This document shows, one piece after another, positions 5,983 through 9,077 of a DNA stretch of 9,077 nucleotides (its first letter is position 1; the number at the start of each line of letters is the position of its first letter). The stretch is from the NCBI GenBank assembly GCA_027074255.1, contig JALTDI010000114.1, positions 1 to 9,077 of the forward strand, written 5' to 3'. The DNA comes from Desulfurellales bacterium (GTDB lineage: Bacteria > Campylobacterota_A > Desulfurellia > Desulfurellales > Hippeaceae). The notes beneath the pieces were generated by a model, which saw nothing but the letters and a program-made list of their open reading frames with translations, was not told the origin of the DNA and did no database searches. A program made the position numbers and the translations under genes.

Positions 5983-8558
5983 TAGTTATAACAACGCACA
6001 AAAACCCTGATTTTGACGCCATATCAAGCTGTATAGCCGCAAAAAAAATTTATAAAGATGCTAAAATAATATTTCCTCAGCTGCCCGAACGTTCTACAAA
6101 AAATTTCATCATTCAAACAATTATATACCCTTATCTGGAAAATAACGACATAGACCCCAAAAAAATAGATACGTTAATTGTTGTGGATACACACTCAAAA
6201 AAAAGATTAGAGAAAAAATTTTCAGAGATAGCCGACGATGTTTACACAATATGCTACGACCACCATGATGAGGGGGATATAAACTGCAATGAATGCCACT
6301 GTAAAAAAATTGGCGCAAATATTACACAGCTTGTGGAAATAATACTTAATAAAAACATAGAAATAAGCGAGGAAGAAGCAACTCTGTTTATGCTCGGCAT
6401 ATATGAAGATACGGGCAAACTCTCATACGCATCCACAACACCAAAGGATATGGTGATAGCTGCAAAGCTGCTCGAAATGGGAGCGGATTTGGATACCATA
6501 AGAAATATAATGGAAGAAACCTTAAGCGAGATAGACGTAACACTTTTAAACGATTTAATAAAAAACAAAAGAATCTATACCATAAATAACAAAAAAATAG
6601 CTCTTTCCTTTACATCATTGGACGAATATGTAAGCAATGTTGCAGGAATCGTTACAAAACTTATATCCATGGATAAACTTGATGCAGCTATATGTATATT
6701 CAGAATGGCATCCAGAATTTATGTAATAGGCAGATCCAAGAAAAATATAGATGTTTCCCAGATACTAAAAGAAATCGGCGGAGGCGGCCACAAGCAGGCC
6801 GCAAGCGCATCCATTAAGAATATGACCTTAATAGAGGTGGCCGAGAAACTCAGCTACGCCATCAAAATGAATATGCTTAGTCAAATAAAAGCAAGGGATA
6901 TAATGAGTTTTCCGCCTAAATATGTATATTCTGACGACTCTCTGGAAACCGTTAACGACACCATATCGAAAAGCGGAATGAATGCACTCGTTGTTATTGA
7001 CAAGAAAAAGAACAACGTTGCGGGCATAATAACAAGACAAATCATAAACAAAGCAATGTACCACCATATGAATAACGAAAAAATATCCATTTTTATGATA
7101 ACGGAATTTAAGAGCGTGAAAGAAACAGACGATTTCTACCAAATAAAAAAGCTCGTGATAGACGAAAAGCAGCGATTGATACCTGTTTTATCGCCCTCTA
7201 ATAAACTTATCGGCGTTATAACAAGAACAAACCTGCTTAAAATACTGTCTTCTGAAGTTGACAGAGAAGAATTGGAAAAACCGAAAAATATATCTCCTCA
7301 AATAAAAAAGATGATTCCAGTGAATTTTATTAAGTATTTGATTAATGCCGGAGAAACGGCAAAAAATTTGGGGTATAACGCCTACATAGTGGGTGGAATT
7401 GTGAGAGATATAGTTTTGGGATACGAAAACCTCGATATAGATATAGTTATAGAAGGTGATGGAATAGAGTTTGCAAAAAGCTTTGCCAAAGCATATTCGG
7501 CGAAAGTGGCATCTCATGAAAAATTTAAAACAGCTACAATCATATTTAAAGACGGTTTAAAAATAGACGTGGCAACCGCAAGAGAAGAATATTATGATTT
7601 GCCCGGTTCCCTGCCTAACATTGAGCAAAGCTCCCTAAAATTGGATTTATACAGAAGAGATTTTACAATCAACACACTTGCCGTCAAGCTGCACGATGAC
7701 TTCGGAGATTTGCTGGATTTTTTCGGCGGTATGAGAGACATAAAAGAGAAAAAGATTAGGGTTCTGCATATGCTGAGTTTTATAGAGGACCCCACAAGAA
7801 TATTCAGAGCTGTGAGATTCTCGGCAAAATTGGGATTCACCATAGGGAAACAGACGGATAGGATGATTAAGATAGCCGTTGACCTTGGTATCTTGAAACA
7901 TGTTGAAAGAATCAGAATATTTAACGAAATAAGACAAATTCTAAACTCGAACTGTATAAGATGCTCGTTGACTATGATTAGAAAATACAGATTGCTTTAC
8001 TCTCTTGACAACAGATTGATTATAGACGATAGAATATTGGGATATGTGGACATCCAGGAAAATATTGTAAACAGTTGTCAAACGATATGTAAAGATAGAA
8101 GAATAGATAAAGGGCTCGTCTTTATGATGCTGTTAGAATATCTCCTGAGAAAATCTCTCAGTTTTGTTGAAACAATAGGAGCAGATGAAAAAACAGCTAA
8201 GACTGTAAAAAAGGACGTATATCAATTCCCTCAAATCATAAAAACCGTAAAAAACAAAGACAGCAATAATCTCGATATATATCGTGCGTTGAACAGATTA
8301 TCCCTTGAAGGTGTTTTATCTTTGTATGCATTGGAGCAAAACAGCGTTCAAATAAGCAACTATCTGGAACATCTCATGAATTTAAAGCCCATCATAAGAG
8401 GAAAGGATTTGATTTCACTCGGTTTCAAACCGTCATCCATATTTTCAATCATTATCAACGATATATTCAATAGGCAAATACTAAACACAATAATGGATAA
8501 AAAAGAAGCGATAGAATATATATTGAAACATTACAGCTCTCATATTAAAAAAACATAA
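5979..8558 (+). CDS. DHH-DHHA1-CBS-CBS-tRNA nucleotidyltransferase fusion (A-adding/CCA-adding type)
   Basis: A five-domain protein of 859 residues. The DHH phosphoesterase domain (about 1-185) keeps all metal-site motifs: H7, D11 and D13 in THKNPDFDA, D70 in VVDTHS, D94-H95-H96, and D144 in YEDTGKL. DHHA1 follows (about 205-290, GGGGH at 267-271), then a CBS pair (about 303-360 and 372-425). The class II tRNA nucleotidyltransferase head starts near 450, with VGGIVRD (471-477) plus DID (486-488) as motif A and metal ligands. The loop REEYYDLPGSLPNIEQSS (536-552) is next, then RRDFTIN (559-565) as motif B. GDLLDFFGGMRDI is a motif C-like block and EDPTR (603-607) the nucleotide-choosing motif D. 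The C-terminal helical body (about 640-859) includes the family-like IRGKDLISLGFKPS. Expected role: adding the terminal A, or CCA, to tRNA 3' ends. Such long fusions are usually annotated as A-adding and need a separate CC-adding enzyme. The DHH/CBS function is unproven. The start is ATGA-coupled to the glycosylase gene. Confidence 0.9.
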   Translation: MIVITTHKNPDFDAISSCIAAKKIYKDAKIIFPQLPERSTKNFIIQTIIYPYLENNDIDPKKIDTLIVVDTHSKKRLEKKFSEIADDVYTICYDHHDEGDINCNECHCKKIGANITQLVEIILNKNIEISEEEATLFMLGIYEDTGKLSYASTTPKDMVIAAKLLEMGADLDTIRNIMEETLSEIDVTLLNDLIKNKRIYTINNKKIALSFTSLDEYVSNVAGIVTKLISMDKLDAAICIFRMASRIYVIGRSKKNIDVSQILKEIGGGGHKQAASASIKNMTLIEVAEKLSYAIKMNMLSQIKARDIMSFPPKYVYSDDSLETVNDTISKSGMNALVVIDKKKNNVAGIITRQIINKAMYHHMNNEKISIFMITEFKSVKETDDFYQIKKLVIDEKQRLIPVLSPSNKLIGVITRTNLLKILSSEVDREELEKPKNISPQIKKMIPVNFIKYLINAGETAKNLGYNAYIVGGIVRDIVLGYENLDIDIVIEGDGIEFAKSFAKAYSAKVASHEKFKTATIIFKDGLKIDVATAREEYYDLPGSLPNIEQSSLKLDLYRRDFTINTLAVKLHDDFGDLLDFFGGMRDIKEKKIRVLHMLSFIEDPTRIFRAVRFSAKLGFTIGKQTDRMIKIAVDLGILKHVERIRIFNEIRQILNSNCIRCSLTMIRKYRLLYSLDNRLIIDDRILGYVDIQENIVNSCQTICKDRRIDKGLVFMMLLEYLLRKSLSFVETIGADEKTAKTVKKDVYQFPQIIKTVKNKDSNNLDIYRALNRLSLEGVLSLYALEQNSVQISNYLEHLMNLKPIIRGKDLISLGFKPSSIFSIIINDIFNRQILNTIMDKKEAIEYILKHYSSHIKKT

Positions 8559-8568
8559 AAATTTTTTA

Positions 8569-9054
8569 TTACAGCTTCTGCCGTAATTTGAATAAAATCA
8601 ATAAAAATATACCTATCGTAATGAAAGAATCAGCAAAATTAAAAGCGGGGTAATGATAATGTTTTATATGGAAATCGAGAAAATCCACAACATAGCCTTT
8701 AAAAATCCTGCCGTACAGATTACCGAGAGCACCGCCGCCAAGAAGAGATAAGCCTAAAATATATATCGGATTTCTTTGTCTTCCAAATAGTATCAAATAT
8801 ATTATAATGAGAAAAACAATCAAGCTTATACCGCATAAAAAGACAAGCCTGTAAGCCTCGGGCAGATTAGACATAAAACCGAAAGCGACACCTCTGTTGT
8901 GAATATCTACTATATTAAAAAAACCTCTAATCACACTTATGGATAAACCATACTCTATGTGTCTTACCACGTAGATTTTTGAAATATAGTCAAGTATAAA
9001 AAAAAGGAGTATCAAAGATACTCCCGTAACGGAACCCTTATCTTTTTTTAGCAT
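8569..9054 (-). CDS. lspA: Lipoprotein signal peptidase (prolipoprotein signal peptidase II)
   Basis: An inner-membrane aspartyl peptidase that cuts the signal peptide of prolipoproteins after lipid addition by Lgt. At 161 residues it is full length, with four hydrophobic segments at about 10-29, 69-91, 96-114 and 139-157. Family residues visible are D22 and K26 (LDYISK), N53-x-G-x-AFG (53-59), GGGALGN (106-112), R116, VVDF with catalytic D124, and FNFADS (138-143) with catalytic D142. The conserved Asp of the GNxxDR box is Gly115 here (GNLYGR, codon 8710-8712), an unusual change beside an otherwise intact site. The ATG overlaps an upstream TAA (TAATG) with GGAG very close to the start, suggesting coupling to a preceding gene. 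Its stop is 10 bp from the stop of the convergent nucleotidyltransferase gene. Confidence 0.93.
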   Translation of the reverse strand: MLKKDKGSVTGVSLILLFFILDYISKIYVVRHIEYGLSISVIRGFFNIVDIHNRGVAFGFMSNLPEAYRLVFLCGISLIVFLIIIYLILFGRQRNPIYILGLSLLGGGALGNLYGRIFKGYVVDFLDFHIKHYHYPAFNFADSFITIGIFLLILFKLRQKL

Positions 9055-9077
9055 TACTCCACAAACTCTACGATTGA
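9054..9077 (-). CDS. Possible 3' end of the gene upstream of lspA (cut by window edge)
   Basis: Reading the - strand from the right edge, the frame that ends at the TAA overlapping the lspA ATG encodes Ser-Ile-Val-Glu-Phe-Val-Glu. The TAATG junction and the nearby GGAG look like a coupled operon pair. Seven codons are too few to name the product, and the reading is inferred from the overlap alone. Confidence 0.35.
   Translation of the reverse strand, partial: SIVEFVE

Noticed and set aside
8555..8569. AT-only near-palindrome between the convergent stops, with A- and T-runs, as a bidirectional terminator
   Set aside because: The inverted repeat contains no G or C pairs and has essentially no loop, so a stable hairpin is doubtful; the run is expected in AT-rich DNA.
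8531..8576. Direct repeat TTACAGCT at 8531 and 8569
   Set aside because: Eight bases at this composition can recur by chance, and no element boundaries, target-site pattern or mobile gene is present.

Overview
The window is a dense, AT-rich (mid-30s % GC by eye) bacterial chromosomal segment with almost no non-coding DNA. Ten genes run head to tail on the + strand from base 1 to 8558 and look like one long transcription unit. The largest gap is 34 bp and most junctions are stop/start overlaps (ATGA) or have only a few bases between genes. On the - strand lspA converges on this unit with 10 bp between the two stop codons. The last few codons of its upstream neighbour are probably visible at the right edge. 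No RNA genes, IS elements, CRISPR arrays, phage genes or clear intrinsic terminators were found, and no promoter could be placed inside the unit.

Layout: (1) C-terminal part of a PcrA/UvrD helicase, cut by the left edge; (2) a SecB-like export chaperone; (3) a short, diverged TsaB (t6A tRNA modification); (4) a DUF1015 protein; (5) queD; (6) a DUF1844 protein; (7) queE; (8) queC; (9) a 3-methyladenine (alkylpurine) DNA glycosylase; (10) an 859-residue DHH-DHHA1-CBS-CBS-tRNA nucleotidyltransferase fusion; then, on the other strand, (11) lspA, prolipoprotein signal peptidase.

The host looks like a Gram-negative-type (diderm) bacterium with strong Shine-Dalgarno sites and low GC. The combination of a SecB-like protein, DUF1844, DUF1015 and the DHH-CBS-nucleotidyltransferase fusion recalls Deferribacterota, Desulfobacterota/'deltaproteobacteria' or Aquificota-like lineages. 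A low-GC member of Deferribacterota is my best guess, but this is inference from gene content and recall, not from a search.

Functionally much of the unit concerns tRNA: TsaB supports t6A37, QueD/QueE/QueC make preQ0 for queuosine at position 34, and the fusion enzyme adds the 3' A (or CCA). PcrA and the glycosylase are genome-maintenance enzymes. SecB-like and LspA belong to export and lipoprotein maturation but lie in different transcription units. I do not see a clearly new multi-gene system. The items most worth a second look are the SecB-like gene, the intact DHH active site fused to the nucleotidyltransferase, the Asp-to-Gly change in the LspA GNxxDR box, the DUF1844 gene inside the preQ0 cluster, and the GHHRY box of DUF1015.
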